In this document: positions 38,069-49,900 of the stretch, in pieces
Numbering within the stretch: position 1 is the stretch's first letter
Layout: the number at the start of each line of letters is the position of its first letter
DNA from: Aurantiochytrium sp. KH105
Taxonomy: Eukaryota > Sar > Bigyra > Thraustochytrida > Thraustochytriidae
Length of the DNA stretch: 64,000 bases
Direction: 5' to 3'
Assembly: GCA_003116975.1 (NCBI GenBank)
Contig: BGKB01000014.1
Span: forward strand, 204,601-268,600
Position numbers and translations under genes: made by a program
The notes under the pieces: model-generated
What the model saw: only the letters and a program-made list of their open reading frames with translations
Told to the model about the DNA's origin: nothing
The model's database searches: none

Positions 38069-38376
38069 GTTGTTTTTTTTCTGGAGGGTGCAAATGGAGA
38101 GAGAGGCGGGCGGGCCCGTGCCGCCTCGAACGGGACGAGGACGAAGAGCAGGGCGTGCAGCCGGCCTCGGGGCCTCGCGAAATCGTAGGATGCAGAGGAG
38201 CGGGGGAGACATTTCCGTCTGATAATCTGGCAGTACGCCGAGCTCGCAGCACAGCAGTCTGTCTGCCGCTGCAGATCGTCGCGACGGGGCCGGAGACACG
38301 CATCGCACACCCATCGGCATTACATTGTAATACGTAGTACGGCCTTCCACCACCAGTCCAACAAACTTCTATAATC

Positions 38377-38430
38377 CACTTGCGCGCCGCGAAAGGTCGA
38401 CTTGCGTCCGCGCCAATTGTCGACTTGCGC
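38377..38430. promoter_or_regulatory. CACTTGCGC box cluster, ASL side
   Basis: Boxes at 38377 (CACTTGCGC), 38399 (GACTTGCGT) and 38422 (GACTTGCGC), spaced 22 and 23 bp. Weaker relatives continue at 38695, 38708, 38728 and 38771 (CACTTGCAT, CACTTCCGC, CACTTGGCG, GCGCTTGCG), some again preceded by CATTC. Confidence 0.5.
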
Positions 38431-38837
38431 TGTGCACCTCATCATTATCATCATCATCATCGTCATCATCATCATCATCGGCCCTCTTCCTCTTCCCTCG
38501 TGCAGCGCAGCGGAAGCGCAGCGAAAGCGCAATGAAAGCCCTTTTCCGCCTCGTGGCGCTCGCCAGCACTGGCTGCTCTCGCGGCGGGGCGCGGGGCCTG
38601 GAGGGTGGATGCCGCGGCCAGGATTGGGTGGCCTCGCCTCGCCTCACCTCGCAGTGCAGTGCACTGCACTAGTGCACTGCACTGCGCTGCACCGCACTTG
38701 CATTCTGCACTTCCGCTCTGCATTCCGCACTTGGCGCCCGCGATTTCGCCCTTCGTGGCCGGCGCATTGTGCGCTTGCGGAGCTTGCGTTTGCATTGCAT
38801 GGCTCTTGCATTTGCAATGCACCTGCATTTGCCATGG

Positions 38838-38909
38838 TTGCATTTGCATTTGCATTTGCATGTGCATTTGCATTTGCATTTGCATTTGCATTTGCATTTG
38901 CGTTTGCAT
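38838..38909. repeat. TTTGCA hexanucleotide repeat
   Basis: About 12 near-perfect copies of TTTGCA in the region upstream of argininosuccinate lyase, with a few substitutions at each end. The diverged surroundings (38800-38840) show older copies of the same unit. Confidence 0.85.
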
Positions 38910-39052
38910 GCGCGGTGCGGGTCGCGCTTGCACAAGGCGCGCGAGCAGCAGAAGCGAAAGCAAAAGAGCAACGCGGACGAGGAGCGGCGCAGCGGCACGA
39001 GCAGCGGCAGCAGCAGCAGCGCGAGGCAGAAGCGGAGGAGAAGCGGAGGAAG

Positions 39053-40576
39053 ATGCTCTCCCGCGCGACGCGCAGCGGGCGCCTGGCGCTCGCAGGGTGC
39101 AGGCAGCAGCTGGCGGCGGTGCAGCAGACGCAGACGCAGCGGCGGCTGCTGAGCGGGAGCAAGTCGGAGGATGAAGGCCCCAAGCTCTGGGGAGGAAGGT
39201 TCACGGGCGCCGTGGACCCGCTGATGGAGAAGTTCAACGCGTCGATTGGGTTCGACAAGCGCATGTGGAAGGAGGATCTCCACGGGTCCATGTGCTACAC
39301 GCGCGCCCTCGTGCGCGCAGGCCTCCTCACCGAGGAAGAGGGATCCAAGATGCAGGAGGGCCTCGAACTCGTGCACAAGGAGTGGGCCGCCGGCGACTTC
39401 AAGATCAAGTCCAGCGACGAGGACATCCACAGCGCCAACGAGCGCAGGCTCACTGAGCTCATCGGCAGCGATGTCGCTGGCAAGCTCCACACCGGTCGCT
39501 CGCGCAACGATCAGGTCGCCACCGACGTCCGCCTCTGGCTCAAGGCCCAGGTCAAGGACCTTCAGCAGGAGCTCGTCCAGCTCATGCGCACCGCCACCAA
39601 CCGCGCCGAGGCCGAGGTCGACATTATCTTCCCCGGATACACCCACCTCCAGCCGGCGCAGCCCATCCGTTGGGGCCACTACCTCATGGCCTACTGCAAC
39701 ATGTGGAAGCGCGACGCGGAGCGTCTGCAGGATCTCCTCAAGCGCGTCGATGTCATGCCCCTGGGTTCTGGTGCCCTCGCCGGACACGCCTTCCTCGGCC
39801 CCGATGACCGCACTGCGCTCGCCGAGGACATCGGCTTCTCCCAGGGCCCCTCGTGGAACTCGCTCGACGCCACTTCGGATCGTGACTTTGTCGTCGAGTT
39901 CCTCTTCTGGGCCAGTCTCACCGGTGTACACATTAGCAAGTTCGCCGAGGACTGCATCATCTACAGCAGCAACGAGTTCAAGTACATGGCCATGTCCGAT
40001 GCCTACTCGACGGGCTCCTCGCTCATGCCCCAAAAGAAGAACCCGGACGCCTGCGAGCTCCTCCGCGGCAAGTCTGGCCGCAACATCGGCAACCTCACCA
40101 CCATGCTCGTCGCGCTCAAGGGTCTTCCCTCCACCTACAACAAGGATCTCCAGGAGGACAAGGAGCCCCTCTTCGACTCGGTCGACACCATGAAGGGCTG
40201 CCTTCCCATTGCCACCGGCGTCCTCGCCACCCTCAAGCTTAACACCGACCGCATGCAAAAGGGTCTCTCTGCTGACATGCTCGCCACCGACCTTGCTGAC
40301 TACCTTGTGCGCAAGGGTGTTCCTTTCCGCGAGACGCATCACATTTCTGGCCAGGCTGTGCAGATCGCCGAGAACCAGAACAAGCCCCTGTCCAGCGTCA
40401 CTCTTGAAGAGCTCAAGACCCTGCACTTGGCCTTTGAGGAGGATGTCGAAAAGGTCTGGTCGTTCGAGAGCTCTGTCGAGTCCCGCGACGCCCAGGGCTC
40501 CACCTCGAGGCGTTCCGTGCTTCAGCAGACCGCCGCCATGAAGGAGTGGCTCGACAACTACGAAAAGTCGGCCTAA
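39053..40576 (+). CDS. ASL: Argininosuccinate lyase, probable mitochondrial form
   Basis: The enzyme splits argininosuccinate into arginine and fumarate. The 507-residue product contains LWGGRFTGAVDPLMEKFN, HTGRSRNDQVATDVRLW, YTHLQPAQPIRWGHY and the fumarate-lyase signature GSSLMPQKKNPD. The catalytic core starts at about residue 48, so there is an N-terminal extension rich in Arg, Ala, Gln and Ser without acidic residues before the core (MLSRATRSGRLALAGCRQQL, TQTQRRLLSGS). This looks like a mitochondrial presequence; the enzyme is usually cytosolic. The ATG at 39053 is chosen because the frame open further upstream is simple-repeat translation (poly-Ile, Ala-Phe repeats) with no conserved residue. 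Confidence 0.93.
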   Translation: MLSRATRSGRLALAGCRQQLAAVQQTQTQRRLLSGSKSEDEGPKLWGGRFTGAVDPLMEKFNASIGFDKRMWKEDLHGSMCYTRALVRAGLLTEEEGSKMQEGLELVHKEWAAGDFKIKSSDEDIHSANERRLTELIGSDVAGKLHTGRSRNDQVATDVRLWLKAQVKDLQQELVQLMRTATNRAEAEVDIIFPGYTHLQPAQPIRWGHYLMAYCNMWKRDAERLQDLLKRVDVMPLGSGALAGHAFLGPDDRTALAEDIGFSQGPSWNSLDATSDRDFVVEFLFWASLTGVHISKFAEDCIIYSSNEFKYMAMSDAYSTGSSLMPQKKNPDACELLRGKSGRNIGNLTTMLVALKGLPSTYNKDLQEDKEPLFDSVDTMKGCLPIATGVLATLKLNTDRMQKGLSADMLATDLADYLVRKGVPFRETHHISGQAVQIAENQNKPLSSVTLEELKTLHLAFEEDVEKVWSFESSVESRDAQGSTSRRSVLQQTAAMKEWLDNYEKSA

Positions 40577-40960
40577 AGATTTTGAAAAGTGTGACAGGAA
40601 CAACAGGAACGAACCATCTCATCTCATCTCATCTTATCCCCGTTTCTGCGACACCGCGTGCCCCCAAGGCGCCGCTCGCGACACACATACCTACACGTAT
40701 TGAATCTTTGACCATGTTTTGTTTCCCCCTTCACTATTTCTCGGCTCCATCTCGATCGCGTGGCGGAAAGCGTGAACAATGAGCAAGCTCACTGGTCAAC
40801 AACACTTCGTGCTACGAGTTATTCTTTTTGACAGTTTGGAAACACGTGATTCCCGTCCCGCCCGTCACCGCCTTCGCCTCTCAGCGCCTCTCAGCGCCTC
40901 TCAGCAAAAAGAAAACGACAGCAGCTGAATGAGTAAATGCAAGATAAGTTACGAGACTAT
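40577..40960. other. Convergent 3' flank, ASL / dynein heavy chain
   Basis: 384 bp between converging stops. It contains an ATCTC pentanucleotide repeat (40617-40637) and three copies of GCGCCTCTCA (40880-40905). No gene is seen. Confidence 0.55.
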
Positions 40961-43900
40961 TTACTGATGCGGATCCATGAGCAGCACGGTCTGGAGCAAG
41001 ACCCACTTTTCCGGCGGATGAAGCTTTGACAAGAGGCTCGCCGTGAAGATGTACGTTCCTGCCCGTGCCTGCGTCCGGTACACTGGCGTGTGGTACATTT
41101 TGGCACTTCGTGTGGCCTCCTCGGTCAGCGGCACAGCGCGAACGTTGATTACAGGCATTGCTTGAATCGTCTCCTTGGGCCGTGAGGGCATTAGTGTCCC
41201 GTTGGCCGTGTCCCATGTGGCACCCTCCAAAAAGAGACCCGTGATGAAACGTCCATTGTGTGAAGGCTGATCCACCTCCTCGGGCTGGCGCTTCGTGACC
41301 TCCGTCACAATGACAAGCTTATCCAGCTCGGTCTGCGCCTGTCGTGCGCTGGCCTGCAAGACCGCCGTCAAAAATGCGTTCGGGTTGAAGAAACCAGAAA
41401 TCCACGTGCACCGCGGCTCCGCAAAAGGATCCATGCAGAACTCCTGTAGTTGTGTCACACGCAGCTGCAAATCCGCCAACCACACTCCGAGGGGACGCTC
41501 TGAGGGATACGAAATGCGCCGCCATAAATCAGGCACACGGTCTTGGTACAGGGCATACATAAGACGTTCCATCGGTTCTGTCATGGTCAAGTCGCCCGTG
41601 AAACCGAGCTCCAGCTCCGTGAGCGTCTCGACCATTGTTTTCATCAGGGCCTCCATTCGCGCGCATTCCTGCAGGTACATGTTCTGAAATGGTGTCATCT
41701 CCTCGTCTTCCAGCGCCGCGAGGACGCTTGCCGTGTCGAGATGCAGATCTCGGTATGTCTCGAGCATGTCTTGCAGCATCGCCTCGGCCACGTGCTGCGC
41801 CGACTGCCCGTCGCCCTCCTCCTCGAGCTCGCTCGGTTGTAGCGAATGCAACAGACCCAAGATACGCGCGTTCGCGTCGGTGCGAAAACCAATCTCGGCA
41901 TTCGGGTGCAGACCGTAGGCCAAGGGCGTCTCTTTGGGTGTCAACGTTGCAAGAACGTGATCTGCATACCTTTCGTGCGTCTGAAGACTAGGCACGATAA
42001 AACTCGTCATGGCCCCACCCAAGGCACGGTCTCCGCCATCCATAGCCCCTCCTCCGCCTGTCGCATCCTCGTCAGAGAGCAACGCCGACGAGGATGACAT
42101 TGTGTTGCGATCCACGTACGGAAACATTTGCATATCATCAAAGAGCTCGTCTCGCATGTAATAGGAAAGGTAGACTTTGCAAACACGGCGATCGAAGTCG
42201 TCAATGATGTGCCCTCCGTACATGATTTCTCCAAAGAGATAGCGCAGATCCTCCCACGGAACCTTGGTCGAAGTATGATTGTCCATGTAATTGCGAAGCA
42301 CCATCGCGCACGCCGTCAGGTCCTGAGTGCTGATGGGGTACTGCAGATTGAAGCCCTTTGTAAGATAGGTTTTCCGCTCGAGCAACACCGAGTGAAAGTA
42401 GCACAAACCGAACAAAATGCTCCGCGATTTGGAGTCTAGATTATCGACATCTTCAGGTGCGAATTGGGCCCACGCTCGCGTCAAATTCGCTTTGAGTCCC
42501 GCCGGGGGCTCATTCGTGAGCCGAATGGACCGATTCAGCAGCGCGACGGGGATATCTGGGCAAGGATCAGAGCTAAGGAAGAGCCGAAAGTCTTCATGCT
42601 GGCCCATGCGCGCAAAGCTTTCGAGTTTCTTGACGAGCTCGTGGAGCCATCGCGGCATAAGATGGACATTGTTCAGAAACACCCAGCCGCCACGCTTATT
42701 TGCGTGCTCGAGTGCTTTCATCGCCACGACGTCCTGTCCCTGACCGAGACTAATGTTCACATATGTGCTTCCCTCGAGCAAACCAAAGCGTCGTGCCAAG
42801 CGATCCACGTCCGCAGCAACATTTGCTCCCGGTGAAAGCACAAAGTAAACGGGCGTGTCTGGCCGGCTATCTGCGTACGCCTGCTCGAGAATCTGAAAAG
42901 AGTTCACCTGGGCATCGCAATCCACGAAATGATCTCCGTGTGGCAATGTGCGTCGTACAAAGTTCGAAAGCGCCACCATCACACGATCCGGCCGTAACGC
43001 ACGCAGAACCAAAATTTTCATGAACGGTCTCTTCTCGAGCTCGCGCCACTCCAGAGGGAGCTTTTCCGTTTCAGGGCACACACTGTTGTACCACTCACGA
43101 AAGCGCGGCTCCGACTCAATCATGTCGGCTGGCAGCTTCTCAAACCCAGCTTGCTCTGCAAGAGCACACACACGCTGCCACAAGGTCTCCGGAAGCCACT
43201 CAATCTCGTTGGCTTGCTCAAAGCGTTGTGGTGCGCGAAGAAGAAAGTCAAGCCCCTCCGCATCGAAGCGGTCCTCTTTGAATCGAGGCTTCACCATTCC
43301 GCGCCGCAAAAGATTAAAGGTAAGTTGCACAAGAAAGACAGTCTTGTGCGTCTCAAAGAGACCGCGCGAGACCATCTTGAAGATGGTCGCGCGCACAGAG
43401 CGCACAAGTCCACGAACCCGACTTTTTTCGGCATTGTCTGGCTCGTCATCACCGCTGCCCGCTGTGCTCGCACTCATACTCGAGCGAGTGGCTTCCAGAC
43501 CATCGGCCTCTGCGTCTGTATTGGTGCTGTCACCGTCGCGCGCGCTGTCTTTCTGACGTTCCGCACCATCTGCGTGCATGGCATCGCGCAACGCCTTGTC
43601 GAAAAAGCGAATGAAGATGTCCAGCGAGTACTGGTACATGTGGTCCACGGAGGCAAGTTGCAGCAGCATAAAGTACAACATGCTAGCCTCCACCGCCACG
43701 GCACGATACACCTCCCGCGCTTCATTGATGCCCTTCTCTGTCTCGTGGCCTCGCTCCACAGCCAGAGCCACCTCGCTAGCTGTGGCCTTTGTGGCCTCAA
43801 GGCTCTCGATGAGGGGCACATCGGAAAGAATATCCGGAGGCGCGTTCGACAGCTTCTCGAGCAAGGTCTTCTCGAGCTCCACGAGCTGGATCTTGTACCT

Positions 43901-46900
43901 GTTGAAGGCCAGTTGCAGTTCTTGCTTTTCCTTTTCGAGTCCAGACTTTTCGAAGCTCACAACGCGAGCCAACAGCTGATCTTCCAGACCGCCTTCAGTG
44001 ACAATAAAATTGATGAGCGTGCACTGTGCCAGCACCTCGGGGCGGAAGTGCGGGTTGCTCAAACGAGTCGTCATAACGAGACGAAATTGCGAGTTGAACT
44101 CTACCTCGTGTCCTCCAAGCTGGAGGAATGGTTGTCTACCCTTGAGCGTGAATGAGCGAGCCAGGAGAGGTGCGAGCGTCGCGTCGAGCTCCTCATCGAC
44201 GCCTTCAAGAATGACCGTGCGTCCATGTTCGATTGCCCGCAGCAGCGTCTGCACAAGCGTAGGCGAGGTGGCATGCACTTCCATGAGCTGAGGAACCTCG
44301 CTCTCTTCGACAAAGAGGTTACGCCGGCTCTGCATGAGCTTGCTCATTTGCTTTCCCTTGGTGGACATGCGTCTGCCTCCCATAGTGTGGCCCTTGAAAG
44401 AGTCCCGCCGAAGGCCGCCGCGCGAGCTCTTTTTGCTGTCCAAAGAGTTTGCAGCTGCCACAGCATGCACATCCGCACTGCTGGAATTTTCCTCTTTGGT
44501 CCCAAAGTGAGTGCGCAGCCACGAGGCCGCCTGCATTTGCGGATCCACGACCAGTGGCCAGCGTGACGTGGCGCTGGCAATGATTGCTCCGTTCTCAAGC
44601 GAAAAGGCGTCCACAGGAAGACCCTCCATGCCCCATTGCGCGAGGTCAGAGTCCGCTGCGAGCACGCTAAGTGGTGTGACACCCTCTGTGAGAGGAATTT
44701 CGCGAGACAGAATGTCATTGGTCCAAATGTCACGCCAAAGGCTCGAGCGCGTCACGCTGTCAAAGGCTCCGATATACGAAACAAATGCCGCGGCGAGCAG
44801 CGAGTCCCCGACAAGGGTTTCACTTCGGTTCTTGAGGGCTTCAATCTGACGCTCCCAGCGGCTATTTTCGCTCGCCAGGCCCTTAACGAGCCGTTCCGCA
44901 AGTGCAAGTCGGTCCGTAACCTGCGCAGCTTCGACCTCCACCTTGGATTTCTCGTTGGTGGCGAGCTTGAAGTTGTGCTGGAGCTCTTCAAGCCGCTGCT
45001 CGGCGTCGCGAAGTTGCGTCTCGACCCGGGCGAGGTCCGCCATCGCATCTTCCTTGGACGCACGAGCAGCCTCGAGTCTGTCCATCAGCGGCTTGACCTT
45101 TTTGTAGATCTTATTGTACGCGCAGATATTGATCACCCAATTGGCCATGTTAGCTGCCGCAGATGACTTTTTCGCAAGCTTTTCAAAAGTAAAGTCGGCG
45201 TCGCTCACGATCGGCGCGATGCGCTCGATAAGATCTTCGGGGATGTTCTTCGCGTCGTACTCCTCAAGACTCTGCTTGAACTTGTCCGTGTTATTCATCA
45301 TGCGCTTAGCATTGTCCCAACTGAAGTTCCGTTTTTCGTTCTTGATCATCATCAAGACACAGGTCGTGACCTTGTCCACGCCCGCGGGAGGTTTGGTCAG
45401 AGACTTGAGCTCGGTCAGTGAGGCCTTGGTGAGGCAGTTAACCGCCTCTTCAGCCTGAGCCATGGCCGGCTGCGCGGCTGCTAGCTCGGTTTCGGCATCC
45501 TCCTCGATCTCTTTGGCTTCTGTTGCAAACGTCTCTGCGCGAATCCGCTCTTTGGAAGCGATCTTTTGCTGCGCTTCTGCCTCGCCGCGCTGCTGAGCCA
45601 TTTGCGTCAGCAATTCCTCCGTCGCATCCTTTCGCTCTTCAACACGAGCCATAGTCTCCTTCAAGTCTTCTTGGAGCCCGGCAACGTCGCGAGCCGTGCC
45701 ACGAAGGGTGTCAAGACCTGCACTGAGCCGGTCAAGATCCTGGTGAAGAGCAGCACGCTTCTTGCTAAGGAGCCCGCGGTAAAAACTCAACATCTCCAAG
45801 AAGGTTTTCGGGGTCACGTAGTTGTACCGCTTTTGCACCTCCAGGTACCGCTGGCTCACCTCCGTCACGCTGAGATGCACTTCGGCAATGTGATGCATGA
45901 CATTTTCAGCAATATCTTCACTCGCAAAGCCAGCGCCCTTGAGGAAGCGTCCCGCCACAGCGACGAGGGCTTCACGGGGCCAGGGATGGAACCAATCAAT
46001 CGAAGTGCAATTCACCAGACCTGGGAACCGCCGCGCTCGCACACGAAGAGTCTCGCCCACTGGCGAATGGCACAAAATGATGTGCAAGGTTCTCTTGACA
46101 CGCGCCACGAAATAGTCGGCCATGCTCGATCTGCTCGTCGTCTGAATCCCGGCCATTTTCGCCTCTGCGCGGAGTGAGGCAAATATGCCATCGAGTTCGT
46201 CAGCGGAAAAGAGGTCTGGAACAGACCCGCTTGAAAGAACGTCGTTGATATAAACGAGGAAACGCTCGTCGACAATCTGCGCATCGGTCAGCAAGAGCAC
46301 CACTGGGGCGTGTGTGCGCAAGCCCGCTCGACGATATAGCGCTTTCAGGCTCTCTTGGAAGTCTGCCAGACCAAAGTCGCTCGTTACAGGAATTTGGACC
46401 ACCTCGTAATTACAGATGAAAGCAGCCAGACGCGAAAGGCTCTGCTTACCGGAGCCGCCCACGCCAACCAAGAGGGCATTGCCTCCGGGAGTACCGATGA
46501 TCCGCGCGATACGGCAGACGTGTTCGGCAGCGAGCTGAAAGAGAACCAAGTCCATCTTCGCCTTCGACTTGTTGTACGCCATCAAGTGATCCTCGAGGCA
46601 CGCTTGGACATCTTTCATCGATGAAGCCCCCACGTAGGGTCCCGAACGTTTGGTGATGGTTGTTGAGTCGATTTGCGAGACAGACTTGCGCCCCCCTCTC
46701 TGCCCCACAGCAGACTGGCCCCTTTCTCCTGTCGCAGACGTGTCTGTTGAAGTTGACGAATCGTCGTTAGGTCTGAGAGAAGCCCGACCAAAGCTTGAGG
46801 CTAAAGGGAGCGGCGCGGACTCGGTGACCCGAGAAGGATTCAGCGGGCTTGAGACCGCTCCAGCACTTCCCGTAACCGCACTGGCCGCCAGCAAAGCTTG

Positions 46901-49900
46901 CGAAGACGGACGCACAAAGTCCGCAAATAAGAGAGGCTCCTCGAACATGTCGTCCTGCTCCTCTTCAAAGTACTTCTTGGACACACCCACAAGCAATGAC
47001 CGAAAGTTGGTCATGTCTTTTTCGGAGACGAGCCGATCGGAGAACACGCGCATGCTTTCATGCAAGAAGAGACGCACAAATGACAACGGAGTTGTGTACG
47101 CCTCGTGGGATGAGCGGCAGAGGCCCTGCACCACGCTCGAAAGATTGCGCATGTTAAAATTGTAGTGAAATCGCGTCGCCGAAGGTAAGAATTTGGCACA
47201 CATGAGCTCATGCAGCTCGAGAAGAGCGTCCACGCACCTCTGCGCTTGTGATTGTATCGGAAGAACAAAGTGGTCGAGGTGCGATGACAGAATTGTGCCG
47301 TAGATGCGCTGTAAGTCGGCATACTCGGGCATTGAGCACGCGACTGCGGCAAGGTGGCGCTGCAGGCGAGGATTGATCGTAAATGATCCCGCCTTGTGAT
47401 TCATTGCGGCAACGATCTGCACATCCCGGATTTCCTTCTTCACACCGAGATCGCCTCGGTCGAACCATTGTCCGTAATCAAGAAACTGGCGAAGCAGTGC
47501 AAGCGGTGTCTGCGTGCCGTACTCTTCGACGCGTGCCATGTTGAGGTCGTCGACAAAAAAGACGAGCTTCTTTTCTCCCGGCGGACCATAGATCTTACCC
47601 GAGCGCTTGTCAACATGATGCTCGAGTTGCGTTTGCAGCACGGCCGCGTCCGTGTAGTAGTTGACGTTGATCGTTGCGCTTGCGAATTCCCCGCTCATTG
47701 TCCGTAGAAACTCGCGCATCACAGTCGTCTTTCCCGTGCCTGCTGATCCGATTAGGCAAACCGGATGATGCTGACGCGAAAGCTGCCTCAGCACATATGT
47801 GCATCGCACCGAGTCTATCGTTGAAATAACAATGTCTTGGAAGTCAACCTCGGCAATTGGGGTGTGCTTATCGAGCATCGTTAACCATGGCACGAGAGCC
47901 CGAGACTTGGTGCAGTAAAAGTAGTCAAATACATTTGTCTGCGGCTGCTCGGTGGCCGTACTGATGCCTCGTCGCGAGTGATCCTCTTCCCCAGATGCTG
48001 CGGACCCGATTGCGTCCTCGGGTGAAGCAGCAACTGGGGCTTGCCACACGAGTCCTCGATCCGAAAAGAGTTTGAGCCAGGCTGAGGAGAACTTTTTCCG
48101 GTCAACCACTGAGCTTCCTGTTCCCCAAATTACCGCGAAAACAAAGAGATGCTCGAGCTCAGACTTGGTCAGCATCTCGGGTTCGTGCACTTCGTCAAGA
48201 AGGCACTGCAAAAGGCGGCACGTCGTTTGCACAAGGTCGACCTTGCCGCGCGGCACAATGTGTTGCAGCGTTGGCGTATCGTCAAAGAGCGCGAGTGTCG
48301 GCTGCATGTAGACTCGAAAAAGTACCTGAAGCTGGGCCAGAACCTTGGCACTCTGGCTGCACACTTGGAGCCAGGACTCGACCAACGGCCCCCAACCAAC
48401 GTCGTCTTCATTGATGAACAGAATGCCAGCGCGAGATACCGTCGCAGGAGTAGCATTCTGGAGCGAGTTTACCTCGAAAAGCATGCGCATTTTGTGCGTC
48501 AGCTGAATTCGCTCATTGCTAACGAGCGTGAGCACCTTGTTATCGTCCATCACGGTGTTCATGGATTCGATCCAGATTGCATCAATATCGCCGTCAAGAA
48601 CAATCCAATGATGACGCTGGTAAGGATGGTAGGGCGCGTCTTGTTGCGACATGTTTCGCATGACAATGCTGAGAGCACCGTCTCGCCAGTCACGCTGCAG
48701 CGTCATATATCCATACAACTCGTTGCTAGTCAGAGCCTTCGGGTTCAAAACCTCGGTGACGCACGTCGGCTTCGTCTCGCCATTGTTGTGCGCGTCAGCA
48801 AGGGTTTGCCAGATTGAGGTCTTGCCGCACCCAGGAGGACCAAGCAGCATCACCGAATGCCGCACCTCGAGAATTTCTTGAAGATTGACCACCTTGTTCA
48901 GAAAGTCCTCTTCAGGCTGCAAGACGCTTTGACGAGCGGCGCCCACAGCCGGAGCAAGCGTGTCGTCCTCGTCTTCAGCAGTCGCGTCGGTGGGCGCATC
49001 GAGCCCCCCTTCGAGTAACGATTCGGAGCCGCCCTCGTCGACCGATTCACCTCCAAGTGTCGAAGACCCCGCGCTCACTCGCGCCGCAGCAATCGCAAGA
49101 TGAGCGCGACGGTTGCAGGCGTTCTTTGCACGCTCCTTGAGCGTCTCATCAAATTTGGGTGGAATAGTAATGCCAGGGAAAAGGTCGCCAACAAGCTTGA
49201 GGAAGATCGGAAGGTCGAATGCCGGAAGCTTGGGGACGTTAAAGTCGCGGAGCGCGCGCATCAAGATAGCTGTCTCATCCACGTCAAGCTCTCCACGTCG
49301 CAAGATGCCGGCCACGCGGAGCACTGATTTGACGTTTCGCAATCCCCAATCGTAATGGGGCTGCTGCGAGAGCAGCTCTGCGCTCAGCTTGTACAAGGTG
49401 ACAAACTTTACCGAGAGCGGCGCTGCGCTCACGAAACCCTCGGCCATGAGCATGTTTTGGCAAATGGGCTGCAGATCGGGTCGAATCATGGCACAAGACC
49501 GAAAATGCGCCTTGAGGTTCTCCGGAAGCTCTGTGCGCCCCGCGTAGCCAGGGTTCATCGTGATGAAAAACCCAGTGGTAGGCACGAGCTTCAGCGAGCA
49601 GCCCATAAAGTCAAAGGAACCCACAACAGTGGGCGGCTTGCCGGACGGCACATCGGACGCATACTGTGCGTCACGATTTGCGGGGTCTGCGAGGTAACGA
49701 ATCGCGTCTAGAATGGTCTTGACCTGCGTAGCCACGACACTGAGAACCTCGATTGGAATTCGATTGAACTCATCAAAGCAGCCCCATGCTCCTGTCTGCG
49801 AGAGTCCCTTGAAGATGTCGCCGATTGTTTGGTAATTCATCTGGTCTGAGCAGTTAAACACATAGCAGGGAAGACCAAGACACTTGGCAAGGTCCTTTGT

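Larger units (their letters stand above)
37781..39052. promoter_or_regulatory. Bidirectional promoter region, V-ATPase G / ASL
   Basis: 1.27 kb between the leader exon of V-ATPase G and the argininosuccinate lyase ATG. It carries a GCTT repeat (37800-37837), two clusters of CACTTGCGC boxes and a degenerate third, an ATC repeat (38439-38480) and a TTTGCA repeat (38838-38909). Open frames crossing it are an effect of composition. Confidence 0.6.

Noticed and set aside
38402-39052. In-frame extension of argininosuccinate lyase by 217 codons
   Set aside because: It starts without an ATG and translates ATC and TTTGCA simple repeats into Ile and Ala-Phe runs. Conserved sequence begins only after the ATG at 39053.
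38669-40603. 644-codon minus-strand frame opposite argininosuccinate lyase
   Set aside because: Antisense shadow created by codon bias in a GC-rich gene.
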